Of a DNA stretch of 64,000 nucleotides, positions 1 to 58,761 are shown piece by piece. The notes beneath the pieces are model-generated. The model had not been told where the DNA came from. It worked only from the letters and a program-made list of their open reading frames with translations, and made no database searches. The DNA is taken from assembly GCA_963573385.1 (NCBI GenBank), contig CAUYLG010050954.1, positions 12,501 through 76,500 of the forward strand. The letters run 5' to 3'. Source of the stretch: Cacajao melanocephalus. Lineage: Eukaryota > Chordata > Mammalia > Primates > Pitheciidae. The translations under genes and the position numbers were made by a program. Positions within the stretch are counted from its first letter, which is position 1. Each line of letters starts with the position of its first letter.

Positions 1-182
1 TCAGCCTCCCGAGTAGCTGGGACTACAGGCATGTACCACCACTCCTGGCTATTTTATTATATGTAGAGACAGAGTCTCACTATGTTGCCCAGGCTAGTCT
101 TGAACTCCTGGCCTCAAGTAATCCTCATGAGTCAGCCTTCCAAAGAGCTGGGATTATAGGCATGAGCCTCTGTGCCCAGCCC
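1..182 (-). repeat. Alu (partial, cut by window edge)
   Basis: Antisense Alu on +, right end of its reading missing beyond base 1; ends ...gcccagccc. Confidence 0.95.
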
Positions 183-195
183 TAAAGATCTAAGT

Positions 196-197
<2 letters not shown>

Positions 198-228
<31 letters not shown>

Positions 229-504
229 CAGGGTCTTGCTCTGGTATCCAGGCTGGAGTGCCATGGCAGGAACACAGTTCACTTGCTGTCTTGACCTTCT
301 GGGCTCAAGTGATCCTACTGCCTCAGCCTCCCACGTATCTGGGACAACAGGTGTGTGCCACCACGCCTAATTTTTTTCATTTTTGTAGAGACAGAGTCTC
401 ACCATGTTGCCCAGGCTGGTCTTGGAACAACTGGGCTCAAGCAGTCTTTCCCCATCAGCCTTGCAAAGTGTTGGGATTACAGGCATGAACCACTGCACCC
501 AACC
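198..504 (-). repeat. Alu
   Basis: Full-length antisense copy with a T26 tail; the older Alu adjoins it head to tail. Confidence 0.95.
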
Positions 505-661
505 CTGTGCCCATTTTAAAATCAAATTGTAGAGTTTTTTCCTTATTGTAGCAGCTATTTATATAACCTGGATGCTAATCCTCTATTATAAATTCTGCAA
601 ATATTTATAATAAAGTCCTTAAACTTTAGTGTCATTTGTTATACATGAGTTTCCAACTTTA

Positions 662-774
662 GTGGGAAAATCACTTGAGCCTGGAAGATCGAGGCTGCAG
701 TGAGCTGTGATTGTGCCACTGCACTCCAGCCTGAATGACAGAGCCAGACTCTGTCTCAAAAAAGAAAAAAAAAA
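662..774 (+). repeat. Alu, 3' part only
   Basis: Right-monomer end and A tail only (5'-truncated). Confidence 0.85.
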
Positions 775-1111
775 GGGGGTGGGGGCATGGGGAATGGCAT
801 AGGAATATGTAGTTTGCTGATGTGGAGACTGTAAAAGTTAATACATGTATGAGAAGAAGGTCTGCGTTACTAGTAAGCATAAGAATGCAACTTAGAATAA
901 TAATGTGGCAGAAATTTACAGCCATCAGATTGGCAAAAATTAAAGTATGGTATTAGCACTGATGAAAATTCTCGTAATTGTAATTGGATGTAAATTGGCA
1001 TGACCACTTTTAAGTGCAATGTGGCATTATTTAGTTACATTCATATCTATAATTCAGCAATGTCATATCTAGAAAATAGTGCTAAGAAAAATACAAGAAG
1101 ATACATACATC

Positions 1112-1351
<240 letters not shown>

Positions 1352-1759
1352 TCAAGATCCTCACATCATTTGGGCTTCTGCCTCCCTGTGGCAGTAGGGA
1401 AACAAAGGTAATAGTGGTAGGAAAGACAGATGTGCTGGAAAATGCCACTGGCAATTCAGTGAACTTCAAGCGGGAACATTTCAAAGTGTAGATTTGTAGG
1501 AAGTAAGGATTTGGGGTATGAAAGTTTTGTGAACTAGTAAAAATTTCTTACAGACTAGCATTAATTAGAAGATTGGACTAGGTATTCCCCAAGTCCCCTT
1601 CAGACCTGAATATTCTGTAGTTCTTACATATTTAAGCTTTCCCAAGTGACTTTGCGTACTCTCAGTTACTATGTAACAAACTTGTGAAGTTGAATAGTGG
1701 ATTTATATTATCTCATTTAACTCCTGGAGGAGTGGTTCATGCAAAGAATAATATTAACT

Positions 1760-1778
1760 GGGGGGTAGGGGGTGGGGG
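1760..1778 (+). repeat. G-rich run
   Basis: Three runs of 5-6 G separated by 1-2 bases; the 6-G run could be split to supply a fourth tract for a G-quadruplex. Confidence 0.4.
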
Positions 1779-1854
1779 CAGTAGTTAGTGTTCTTATCTG
1801 ATATCTAGATCTTCATAGAAGTAATTCTGATACCTACTTTTTCTAATTCCTAGA

Positions 1855-2130
1855 GACAGAATAATGTAGTAGTTAAAAACTTGGACTCTGGAGTCAAACT
1901 GCATTGTTTTAAAACCTGGCTCCTCTATTTATTAGCTTCATAACCCTGGCAAGTTACTTAACCTCTCTGTAAACTGGGAATAATAAATAACAGTAGTTAC
2001 CTCCTAGGTCTTGAGGATTAAGAGTGAATTTAGGTAAAGCACTGAAAACAACGTCAACAATGAAAATAATGTAAATTACATAGCACGAACTGGTAGGTGT
2101 TAATTATTACTAACAGAATGGCTTCAATCC
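1855..2130 (+). repeat. MIR SINE
   Basis: Typical MIR wording (ttggactctggagtcaaact ... acttaacctctctgtaaa). Confidence 0.75.
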
Positions 2131-2405
2131 TAAGAGGAACAAATGACTCACGGTGCTTTAAAAAAAATGAGAAGCCAAGTTATCTTTAAGCTTTTCAAAA
2201 CCAAGGAGGAATTTAAAACAACAACGACAACAATGCTTTTCCTCCCTACCACCTTTCATTTGCTAGCTTCCCCTCTGAATTCAGAGGTTCTTAACTGGAA
2301 GGTGTAGAAGCCTCTGACTTACCTGGAAACAGCTGAGGCAATGTATTTTCCTTACCATAATGTTTATGACCTGTCATCATCACCAGCTGCTGAACTTTTT
2401 TTCAG

Positions 2406-2453
2406 GTTGGACGGCAATTAGAAGCTGAGCAGGCCTACAAGTACACGAAAAAG
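2406..2453 (+). CDS. CFAP70: CFAP70 penultimate coding exon
   Basis: A 48-nt phase 0/0 exon with a polypyrimidine tract and cag acceptor and a gtatga donor. Its alternating Leu/Ala/Tyr pattern fits the second helix of a TPR unit. Confidence 0.8.
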
Positions 2454-4530
2454 GTATGACACAGATGCCTCTGTCATTTGCCTGCCCCATGTTGAGGGTG
2501 GGAAATTAGAGGGAGGTACTGGCTTAATTCAGGACTTTCATAATGTTAATATTTTTTCTAGAGGCTTTTCTTGCCATCTTTGCCATTATCAATGGGCTGC
2601 TGGGTTTGTAATAATAACCTACATATTACCATGGGTGATCTTTCTTCCAGCTCTTTAGAGAGAATATATAACAGTGAATAGAAAGATAGCCTGGGAGTCA
2701 GTCAACCTGAATTATGATTCTGGTTTTGCCATTAACTTATTGTGTTGATAATATTGTGAGCTTCATTTTTCTCATGTGTAAAATGTAGGGGTTGGTCTAG
2801 TCTAGGGGTCTGCAAACTTTTTCTATAAAGGGCAAAATAGGAAATTTTGGGGGATTTGTAGGCCAAACAGTCTGTTGCAGCTACTAAACTCTGCACTTGT
2901 AGTACAAAAGCAGCCACAGATAATACATAAGTGAATGGCTGTGTTCCAATAGAATTTTACTTACAAAAAACAGGCAGTGAGCTGGATTTGGCTCATGAAC
3001 AGCCCCTGGTCTGTTCTATCAGTTACATATACATACATATTTTGAGACAGAGTCTTGCGCTGTTGCCCAGGCTGGAGTGCAATAGCACAATCTCAGCTCA
3101 CTGCAACCTCCACCTCTGGGTTCAAGCAATTCTTGTGCCTGAGCCACCCAAGTAGCTGGGATTACAGTTATGTGCCACACACCCAGCTGATTTTTTGTAT
3201 TTTTAATAAAGACAGGGTTTTGCTATGTTGGCCAGGCTAGTCTCGAGCTCCTGGTCTCAAGTGATCCGCCCACCTCAGCCTCCCAAAGTGTTGGAATTAC
3301 AGGCGTGAGCCACTGCGTCAGCCTGTTCTATTAGTTATGAATCCCAAGTATCTTGAAAAACAGTAGTTTAAACAAATTAGTGTTTTCTCATCTAATGAAA
3401 AGTCCAGGGCTGGTACCACAGCTCCATAATGTCATCAGGGACCCAACATCTTCTTTGTGCTCCGCCAATTGTAGCATGCGGTTTCTATTCCTCATAGTTA
3501 CAGCCAATGTAGCTTGCTGTCATGTCCCTGTTTTCAGGCAAGATAAAGAACAATAAGGAAAAGGGGCCATGCTACTTCCCTTCCCTTTAAAGGACTTTCC
3601 CTAAATAAAGGGCTTCTCCAGGTGTTCTACCCAATGACTTTACATTTCATTAGGCCACAATTGGTCATATGACTACCTCTAGCTGCATGGGAAGCAGGAA
3701 AATGTGGCTTTTTAGCTGATAGCATTGCTGCCTTGAAAATAAATTAAGATTTTGTTAGTAAGAAACAATGGGTATTCAGTAGGCTCCTAGATGTCTCTAC
3801 TACATATCTAGATTCTAAAACTAAAACTAGATCTAATACAAGCTTATTTCTCTGATTCCCTGCTGTCATTTGCCAAATGGGAATACTACACTTTAGCCAA
3901 GAGATGCTGGTAATAATGTGAACACTTTTTAAAAATAAAAAAAGTAAACTTTAATCAAGTTATCTTACAAAAAAATGTACAGATCATGACTGTTCATAGT
4001 GCTTGATGAATTTTCACAAAGTAAACGTATCCATGTATCCAAGACAAGGTTCTAAGGTCTTCTAGTGGAGTTTTCATGAAGCAGGAATAAAGAGCTAACT
4101 CCATCCCAGGGAACTATGTTCGTTAGCTGTAGTCCCACAAAAGAGAGGTCTTCAAAGCCACATAAAGTATATCATCTATGACAAATGTTTTTCCCTTTCT
4201 TCCTCTTTCATGTAGCTGAAACTGAAAGATGAGGCTCTGCTTGCAGAGATCCACACAGTACAGGAAACTGTTGGCTTTGGAAATCCATCTTTCTGATACC
4301 TCTCCAGCTGAACAATTTTCTATATGAGACTCTGAGTTCCTTTCCTTCCCAGAGAGTTTCACACCATATGAAGCCTGGAAATGGGCTGCTGGGTTTGTAA
4401 TAATAACCTACAAAAGAATCTTCACCATAAATAGAGACCCATTCATTTCTTTCCTTTGGCTGTGTTACTGGATGTTTTACTGGTTGATAAGAAACTGGGT
4501 CACAATAAAGAATGAAAATATGAAACTCAA
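2406..4530 (+). CDS. CFAP70: CFAP70 (TTC18), last two coding exons and 3' UTR
   Basis: Two exons in one frame encode the protein's C-terminal 42 residues: 2406-2453 (16 codons, starts after ...tttttttcag, ends at AAG before gtatga) and 4216-4296 (26 codons and TGA, acceptor ...tcatgtag). The intron between them is phase 0. The first exon reads [16 protein letters not shown], a TPR-like helix; the second starts [14 protein letters not shown] and ends GFGNPSF. CFAP70 is an axonemal TPR protein linked to outer dynein arms and sperm/ciliary motility (family knowledge). A poly(A) signal AATAAA at 4504-4509 closes a roughly 230-base 3' UTR. The identity rests on the TPR-like tail plus position directly upstream of MRPS16, as at human 10q22.2. 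The upstream exons lie before the window; I found none in 1-2400. Confidence 0.8.
2591..2623 (+). repeat. 33-bp direct duplication, copy 1 (CFAP70 last intron)
   Basis: Identical over 33 bases to 4380-4412; core gggctgctgggtttgtaata. Confidence 0.9.
2670..2795 (+). repeat. MIR SINE fragment
   Basis: Diverged MIR core (agcctgggagtcagtcaacc ... ctcatgtgtaaaat). Confidence 0.6.
2801..3010 (+). repeat. Non-autonomous hAT-type DNA transposon
   Basis: Family with aggggtctgcaaacttt at one end and the complementary cccctg at the other; internal gtgttccaatagaattttac. Subfamily not assigned. Confidence 0.65.
3040..3323 (-). repeat. Alu with TSD
   Basis: Flanked by ctgttctatcagttat (from 3011) and ctgttctattagttat (from 3323). 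Confidence 0.95.
3330..4200. other. CFAP70 last intron, mostly unassigned
   Basis: No exon seen. 3330-3740 has the look of an old interspersed repeat I cannot name; 3935-4075 resembles an old LINE-1 3' region in antisense. Confidence 0.4.
4216..4296 (+). CDS. CFAP70: CFAP70 terminal coding exon
   Basis: 26 codons ending in TGA at 4294-4296. The acceptor is preceded by a pyrimidine-rich stretch (ttttccctttcttcctctttcatg in part). An antisense open frame across it is a shadow. Confidence 0.8.
   Translation: MKLKDEALLAEIHTVQETVGFGNPSF
4380..4412 (+). repeat. 33-bp direct duplication, copy 2 (CFAP70 3' UTR)
   Basis: Perfect copy of 2591-2623 lying inside the transcribed 3' UTR. Confidence 0.9.
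4504..4509 (+). terminator. CFAP70: CFAP70 poly(A) signal
   Basis: Canonical AATAAA about 210 bases after the stop codon; T/G-rich sequence follows from 4535 onward. Confidence 0.6.
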
Positions 4531-5560
4531 AATTCATCAGTGTGGTTCTGGAGTTAACGTGTACTGAGTTATATATAGGTATTATATAAATAGCTATATA
4601 CAGTGTAATTGCTCTAATAATTATATGGCACAGGTATAACACATATAATAAAATGTGTATACTGGGGTCATTATTAGGGTTTCTGATGAAAGCTTATTGG
4701 ATCACGCCTGGAGAAAGTCAGCTGCTAAGATCTCTGGCCAGGTTCAGTCAACTGAAATACAGGAATGAAGGCATCATTTTCAATGGTGGCCCTGGAGGAA
4801 GACTGCTATGCTGAGCCACTGTATTGGGGCAAAGAGCATATTAGCCCTTTGGAACTAACAGTGAACAAAAAAGCTGAACAGAGAGGTCTTTGCTGAAGGT
4901 GGAGCTATGGTCACCTTCTCACCAAACACAGGCATTTTCATGGATATAAACCACTAGGGCTCTAAGGAGACACCATTACCCTCATCACTGAGGCCATACA
5001 TATACTAGGGCTACAGATGTTAAAAAAAAAAAAAAATCATACTTCACCTCTGCCCAGGATCACAGCATGGCAAATGCAGGAATAACCCCTCCTTTATTTT
5101 TTAAAGGTGTGATTGCCTCGATAGGGGTGGGAGGATAATAGGAGGAAAGGTGAGGGGTAAATGTTTTGGTTAACGAGAAGGACAAACTCTAGTCACTTAC
5201 AATCCTCCTAGTGTCAGCCCTGACGCTACTTCCTTTGTGAAGTCTTCAGCAAGCATTAGGTTTGCCTTCTCTGCTTTCCTTGCACTAAGTACTACAGATC
5301 GCCCTAGTTTCTCTGCTGTAATCTCACGGTCTCCCCAGCGGACTGTGAGCTCCACAAGGAAGAGACAGGGCCCTTTAGTATTTGCGTTCTCAGCGTTGCG
5401 CCTCGGCACCAACGCGAGCAAGATGGATGGATGTTATAGCGCTTCTCTTGGCGCGGCTGGGTTTCGCCCAACAATTCTGACTCCAGCAGGGACTCACAAG
5501 CCTGAGAGGAATCACACCACCACTCCCACCAGACACCACGAGAAACGCCTGTTTTGCAGC
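4531..5560. other. Intergenic spacer CFAP70-MRPS16
   Basis: No Alu and no recognised gene. 5340-5400 has a gactgtgagctccacaagg phrase typical of MIR/L2 tails. A YY1-like caagatgg lies at 5418-5425. Confidence 0.4.
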
Positions 5561-5574
5561 AGTTTAAGGTACGT

Positions 5575-5790
5575 TAGGGGTCACTGTGTTGCATCGTGGG
5601 AAGTGCAGGGCAGCAAGCGGAAGAGGCGGGGCGAGCGGATCATCCACTTCCAGAGTCGAGGCTTTCGGGCTTGGATATCCGGGCGGTCCGGCCCTCTGTT
5701 TACCTGCCTCGTGTTTGTGTCGGTCCTCTGCCCCGCCAAGGCCGTATTGTTGGTGCGCGCGGGTAGCGGGGCGCTCCAAGGAGCCGCACT
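5575..5790 (+). promoter_or_regulatory. MRPS16: MRPS16 GC-rich promoter and 5' UTR
   Basis: CpG-dense, TATA-less stretch immediately upstream of the MRPS16 ATG. Visible elements are a GC box (gaggcggggc, 5623-5632), an adjacent ETS-like GCGGAAG at about 5617-5623, and a gcgcgcggg run at about 5754-5762. This is a typical housekeeping/nuclear-encoded mitochondrial gene promoter. The transcription start cannot be fixed from sequence. Confidence 0.6.
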
Positions 5791-7433
<1,643 letters not shown>

Positions 7434-7525
7434 GTGAGCTGACTTCAACGAGCATAGCAGTGGGAACAAGGTCAAGGTCCTCTTGAAACACTGCAGAGAT
7501 CTTACTTTTGTTAGATTTGGAGTTC

Positions 7526-7531
7526 AATAAA
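7526..7531 (+). terminator. MRPS16: MRPS16 poly(A) signal
   Basis: AATAAA 93 bases after the stop codon, followed by a T/G-rich stretch at about 7550-7580. Confidence 0.75.
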
Positions 7532-7827
7532 TGGAGTATCCTGAATTGCCCTTGCTCTTCTGGCCTGGCCTGCACAGGGCCCAGGAAGAGATTTGTTCTT
7601 GTGTGACGTAGAGCTGGGTGTGGGTACTAACTAGCTTTTTTGGACTTTGTCTTGGGAAAGACAGTGGCTGTGGGAGGACTGGACTTTTGATTGGGCTCTG
7701 GGTCTCCTGGACAACTTTACTGGCTTCCAAGACTTCCTGCTTCAAAACCTCCAGCCAGATTATTCATGGCCGGTTCAGATGTTCATGTTCTTCCCACAAG
7801 TGCAAGAACAGTTACCTTTCTTACTGA

Positions 7828-8150
<323 letters not shown>

Positions 8151-8708
8151 ATGCATAAATATACAAAGGTAGATTTATTTTGCTTTTGGGCTATAATAAC
8201 CTACCTTTTAGGAATGAGAAACTGCTGGGTGTAAGGGAGTTCAGAATGAATCAAGACTGAACCATTCAAATGTGGCTGTGGTTTCTGCATATATTATGGA
8301 TGGGATCTTTCTGAGAATACTGGAATAGGGAATTATGATACCAAGCCAATTCAGCTGTGAACCTTATTCTTGTACTTTTCTTTCTTGCTGGTAATTTTAT
8401 GGAGCAGGTTAAGCTGCCCTGTGTTAGGATAAACTGTGTACCAATAATTTTGAGAACCTATGATGAGTGATGCATTTTACTTCTTGTATCTTTTCCTTCC
8501 TACCTTGATGCCAGTAATGTATAAGGAATCTTTATAGTTTGAATGTATTTGAATAATTTCAGTATCCTTTAGCTCTACTTTTTTATTTGACTCACAACCA
8601 TTCATAGATTCAAGTATTCTCATGTTTTTAAAAGCCTGAAGTCAATGAGATGAAACTCAACATCAATAATATGAAGTAACTTGTAAATAAATAATGTAAA
8701 GAAATCAT
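8151..8708. other. Intergenic, nothing recognised
   Basis: AT-rich unique sequence with no open frame or repeat I can name. Confidence 0.4.
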
Positions 8709-8993
8709 TGGGGCAGTGGCTCACACCTGTAATCTCAGCACTTTGGGAGGCTGAGGTGGAAGGATCACTGGAAGCCAGAGTTCAAGACCAGCCTGGGCAA
8801 CACACCAAGACACTGTCTCTACAAAAAAATTTAAAAATTAGCTGGGCATGGTGGTGCTCACTCATAGTTCCAGCTACTCAGGAGGCTGAGTCACTTGAGC
8901 TCAGGAGGCCAGTGCTACAGTGAACTGTGATTGTTCCACTATACAGTATTGCCTGGGTGACAGTAAGACCCTGTCTCAAAAAGAAAAAGAAAA
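8709..8993 (+). repeat. Alu (old, J-like)
   Basis: Sense copy with many substitutions and a short A-rich tail. Confidence 0.9.
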
Positions 8994-9227
8994 CATTAGG
9001 TAGTTTGGCTGGAGCATAATAATTAATTTGATTTTCTAGTTTTCAAAAATGTGAGTTGCAATAAAAGAATATTTCAATGTGCTATTTCAATTTTCAGTAG
9101 CAAATGTATATATAGAAAAAAGTTAATGTATGTGAGTACCTTAAAAAATGTGAGAAACTGGAAGAAAGATAATATTGTAAAGCATCTACATATATCCTAG
9201 GCCTTTTGTGTACAAAGTTATTTGTGA

Positions 9228-9335
9228 TAATTATAAGGTATTATGAAGGCAGGTAGGATTATCTCCATTTCACAGTCAGGGAAGCTGAAGCCTAGAGGTG
9301 GAAACTTGTTCAGTGATGTAAAATTCATACCCTGG
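9228..9335 (-). repeat. MIR SINE fragment
   Basis: attatctccatttcacagtc ... gaagctgaagcctagagg, MIR in antisense. Confidence 0.6.
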
Positions 9336-10480
9336 TTATGCCGTCCTGGAAAGCCCTTCCCAACATGTTGTCCATACAGGGAAACAATGAGCAAAGATAG
9401 GTGGCTTAACTCTGGTATGTGAGTAAGATAGAGGAAATTTATAGAGGAGTTTCTCTCAATGTGCCAACTTATTTTGTTCTCTGTGTTTTATGTTCTGGGA
9501 ACAATTACCAGCCATCCCAAATTCTGTGGTTGTTAAAGCTCCCCCGGGGTTGTTGCTGGTTGGCCCCCACTTGCTTTGAGGCTGATGCCAGGGCAGGTTG
9601 AGAGAACTGACTTTAGCTGGGTTTCATCTTGCATCTGGAAAAGAGAAATGCTTTGAAAATCATGGCACCTCTGGGAGGTTAAAAAGATGTTAATGTATCC
9701 TGGAGAGTTTGAGGCTTTGCAGAAATTTACCGGCAGAGCAGAATGATTCTGAAAAGTGTTAAGTCAGTGAGGGGATAAGATGTTTGATATTTTCTGCCAA
9801 CTTGGGTATTCTCTCAGGTATTCACTTTGCATTGCTTATCCTTTGTCTAAGATATGTATACACATATTTCCTTTGTGAGCTTATCCTACTTCCAGAGTTT
9901 TCTCCCCAGCCTCAGCCTTGCTTTGCATCTTCAGGCCCAAGTTTCTCACCATGTCTTGGATGATTGCTCCCACCTACCCTGCTGCCACCTGGGATCCAAC
10001 ATGCTCAAACCCAGCTGTGAACTAAACAGAGTATTAAAGAGCCTTTGCTTCAGCAGTTTATGTTAAGACAGGGGCTTGGGTCATCTTATCTCCACTAATA
10101 TGTAAGGTGAAAATCCTGTTAGATAAAAGAGTTTTTGGAAGACCCACGTTTTGTGCTTTTTGGGTTTCAGTATAAGGTTTTTCCTGCAGGGCTACAGGGA
10201 AAGTTCGCCAGCATTTCCAACCAGTGAGGTACAAAATTATTTGGGCCTACAGCTCTACCTATTCCTTTCACGATCATTTTTGAAAAAACATCTGTTAAGT
10301 TGAACCATGTGAAACTGCTGAATGCTGATGTTTGGCCGTTTTCTACTTAAAAAATAGGCCAGCAGTTTATAAATTCAACTTAATATATGAACTTTTTGAA
10401 AAAGCTTTTCTGGGAAACTAAAAGGAAGACGGACGCCAGATTTCCAGAGCAAGGGGAGGAGGGACCCGAGCAACATGTCT
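9336..10480. other. Intergenic upstream of DNAJC9
   Basis: Unique sequence without repeat or gene signal that I can support; base composition turns GC-rich from about 10490. Confidence 0.4.
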
Positions 10481-10489
10481 TCCCAGTAA

Positions 10490-10742
10490 GACCTGGCTCC
10501 TGCGCGCGGCCGGTAATTTCGACTCCGCCCGCCGACTCTTACCTGGGCCGGCGCCGGCCTCGCCACGCCCCATTTTGCGGCCGCCGTAAAGAGTGGCTGC
10601 GCGGCATGGCCACGACCCTTCAGCGCTTGTTGTGACGCAGGCGCCCTAGACTTTTTGAGCGGGAAAAAGCAGCAGCCTTGGGTGGTGCCCGGCGCTGCTG
10701 GGAGCAGCTGCTTTCTCCCAGGCCGTATCTCCTGCCCCCGGC
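10490..10742 (+). promoter_or_regulatory. DNAJC9: DNAJC9 CpG-island promoter with an E2F-type site
   Basis: Very CpG-rich sequence runs from about 10500 into the first intron (about 11060). It lacks a TATA box. GCGGGAAA at 10659-10666 is a consensus E2F site (reverse of TTTCCCGC), preceded by TTTTTGA, which resembles a CHR-like half. A GC/CACCC-type ccacgcccc lies at about 10562-10570. E2F control would fit the S-phase expression known for this histone chaperone; actual binding is inference. Confidence 0.6.
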
Positions 10743-15049
<4,307 letters not shown>

Positions 15050-15596
15050 TGGAATTTTTCTCTTCAGAGGTTCTTTGGTGTAAATTGATGCTATCGTAGG
15101 CAAGGTGCAGCCAAGATTTGAAGGCAAAAGTCAACTCAACTCTTGAGAAAAGTTGTCTTTCCAGCCTGAATTTTTCAGATAGATTAGACCTAGCAGACTC
15201 TGTCAACCTGATCTTTGTATTTCCTAGAAAGCACATGACATTGTGTGAGGTCTCACCTGAAGGAACTTGGTGGTGACAGTTGGGAGGGCGGAGGGAGGCA
15301 GTGTCCTTCCTGACGGAACTTGCCTCCATGGTTCTTCTGTACATGGAACTCTATCTAGAATATGATTCTGTTCATGCTGTTTTCTGCGATGTGTGTGTCT
15401 GTTAGAATAGGCTCTCTACCCGGCTAGAACACATTCCAAACACTTGCTGGACAGCTGCCTTCCACATACTTCCCAGTTTACATTTGGTCTTAATGATCTT
15501 GAATAGACCCTCTATTCATTTTACTCAGTCAGGTTTTGTACTGATGTACAGGTGTTAAATTACTTCAGGCATTTTTGTAAGAATTGTATATGGTTA

Positions 15597-15602
15597 AATA
15601 AA
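15597..15602 (+). terminator. DNAJC9: DNAJC9 poly(A) signal
   Basis: AATAAA about 550 bases downstream of the stop, followed within 30 bases by gtgatggttaag, a GU-rich element. No nearer canonical signal was seen. Confidence 0.6.
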
Positions 15603-15754
15603 AAAAGTGATGGTTAAGTTCCGGGGGCTTTGTAAATGATCCCAGTAAAATGTGACCTAGAAAAATATGAATGGTGTTTAGGATGAGAGAGAAGGGGAAA
15701 ACAGTAGTCCTGGTCAGCTTTATAATAGAGAGCCTGGTTTCCATAGCATGAAGA

Positions 15755-15870
15755 GATGTATATTGTAGTCCTGCCACTGATTGCCGAATGTCTTTAGTTG
15801 GGCCACTGACCTTTTCTGAATCTGTTTCCTCATTTATAAAAGTTATTACATCGAAACAAACAGTGAAATC
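15755..15870 (+). repeat. MIR SINE fragment
   Basis: Weak MIR resemblance (gtcctgccactgattgcc ... ctcatttataaaa). Confidence 0.4.
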
Positions 15871-16854
15871 CAAACTTGTCAAATTGTATGTATTAAATAT
15901 GTCTAGCTTTTTGGTTAAAAAAAATTGCACAGGCTTTGAGGGAAAACACACAAGGTGAGGGAATTGGGCTAAATGACTTCTTAGAGGCCCCTTTCTGACA
16001 CTTTAACTTTGAAAGGCAAACCATATTGATCCAATTATTATAGTGAACTCATGGTAATGGTTTGTGAGAACAGTACAGAGATTTTCATTTCTATTTAGGT
16101 GAGCTGGTATGAGAATATATGGAATTTTTTTTAGGGACTGTTTAAATCTTTGATTTGTAGACTATGAAATATACCATATGCATAAAGTAACCCTTTAGCT
16201 ATGGAGCCTTATATATCATAATTTATCTAAGGTAAACATATATGACACATTTTCAGTTTGTGACTACAAATAGGTTAAAAGTAATTTTTAATTGTATTAA
16301 ATATATAACTTAATGCAGGTTGTTTGAAGCATCTGTCTTCATATGATAGCATTAGAACACCTTGGTATCATAAAAAGTTACCCTAATTTATGATTATTTG
16401 TATTTATCTCTTCTGAAAATTAATGAGATCTAAAATTGGCATGATAATCAAGATTAGTATTTTAGTGAAATTTAAAATAAATTTAAGCCATAGTTAAAAC
16501 TATTGCTTCATTCATGAGTGCCCTTAGGAAAAGGTCCACAGTAAAATCAGAAAGTCAAACTTCTTCTCCTCCATACCCATATCCTGCTGTTTATAGGATA
16601 TGTTTATGCTGGATTAATTGCCAGGTTTTCTTAAACTTTTAAGGAATTATACTCCGGTGGCTCACTAGTAGATTCTACAAATTGTTTTTTAATTGACTTC
16701 CTTAGAGCTGCAGGAGAATATCTGGCAAGGTACATTTAATATTTGGAAAAAAGATATGACCAGTAACATACTTGAGTAAGAAAATAAGCATAACCTGGCA
16801 TCAGGTAGGCATTGTAAGTTGAGCTGTCCTATCTGAAAAAAAAATGCAATATAA

Positions 16855-16860
16855 TTTATT
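16855..16860 (-). terminator. FAM149B1: Candidate FAM149B1 poly(A) signal
   Basis: AATAAA on the - strand, about 590 bases after the stop codon. ATTAAA variants nearby (16684, 16735, 16920) are alternatives. Confidence 0.3.
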
Positions 16861-17446
16861 ACAGAAGTTACTTTACACCAATGCTTAACATGTATGTCTT
16901 TAGGTACACACTCCTTCCATTTTAATATGCTGATAGTGTAGGACATCTAAAGAGAGCTTTAGGAATGACATCTATTTGATGAGGTCAGATTTTTGACAGC
17001 AAAATGACTTAAAACTGAGTATAACTCTCCAGAAATGAACACAAGCTGAAGTCTTCTGAAGCCAGTAATATTGTCACTGATCATTTGCTGCTTTTTGTGT
17101 ATGTGTGAGCTCATCAAATCCTATATAATTGAACTGATCATTGTTAAGAGACAACATGAGCAGTGATTTGGGTATTATTCATTGTTGCATCTTTGGGTAC
17201 AAACTTTCCTTTCCAATGGAATAGGTTAATTTATGCTGAAAGAGACAGTAACTGGAGGTAGAAACAACACTCATGTCATTTTTGGCAGATATGCTGTTTT
17301 GTTCTTCAGTCACTTGTGCCAAAATCACTCTTCATGAAGATGGTTTCTAATCAATCTTCTGTACAAGCTCTACATCACTTGATGACTGAATACCGCTTCA
17401 TGAAATCTCGTGTTTTCTGCAGCCTGTTAGGTTCTTCTCATTTGCC

Positions 17447-57960
<40,514 letters not shown>

Positions 57961-58227
57961 CTAGAAGGAAATATTACCCCAAAATATTTAGGTGAGCTTC
58001 ACTCTCTGTTAAAAATTATAAAGATTGAAAGTAATAAGACTTGTTTGGTTTAAATATTTAGTCTACTTGAAATACTGTTGTGTTTCCATGAAAGAAAAAT
58101 TAAATTAGTGAGTTTTCAGATCTTAGAATGTTCAGATATCTCCTCCATTCATATTTAAAGAAAATTTAGATAAATGTCGGTTTTTTAGGCTGGTCCAAGT
58201 ACAGTGGTGTTTATAACTAATTGATCA

Positions 58228-58587
<360 letters not shown>

Positions 58588-58761
58588 CTATATTTTTTAA
58601 AGTAACATATTCTTATTATATATAGTATTAATTGTAAACACTTTGAAAAATAAGTATTAAGAAAAAATTTAAATTACCTATAATTCCAGCATTCAAAAAT
58701 AATGATTGCTAATTTTAGTACAGTTGCTTGGTTCCACTATTTTTTAAGAAAAGGTAGACAG

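Larger units (their letters stand above)
15625..17446 (-). other. FAM149B1: Probable FAM149B1 3' UTR / intergenic spacer
   Basis: Unique AT-rich sequence between the two convergent genes, free of Alus; only a weak MIR-like patch at 15755-15870. On the - strand AATAAA occurs at 16855-16860 (TTTATT on +), next to an A/T run; this could end FAM149B1 transcripts about 0.6 kb after the stop. The UTR length is not determinable here. Confidence 0.4.

Noticed and set aside
4208..4642. 144-codon - strand open frame over the CFAP70 last exon
   Set aside because: Antisense shadow of the exon and UTR; no splice logic or homology.
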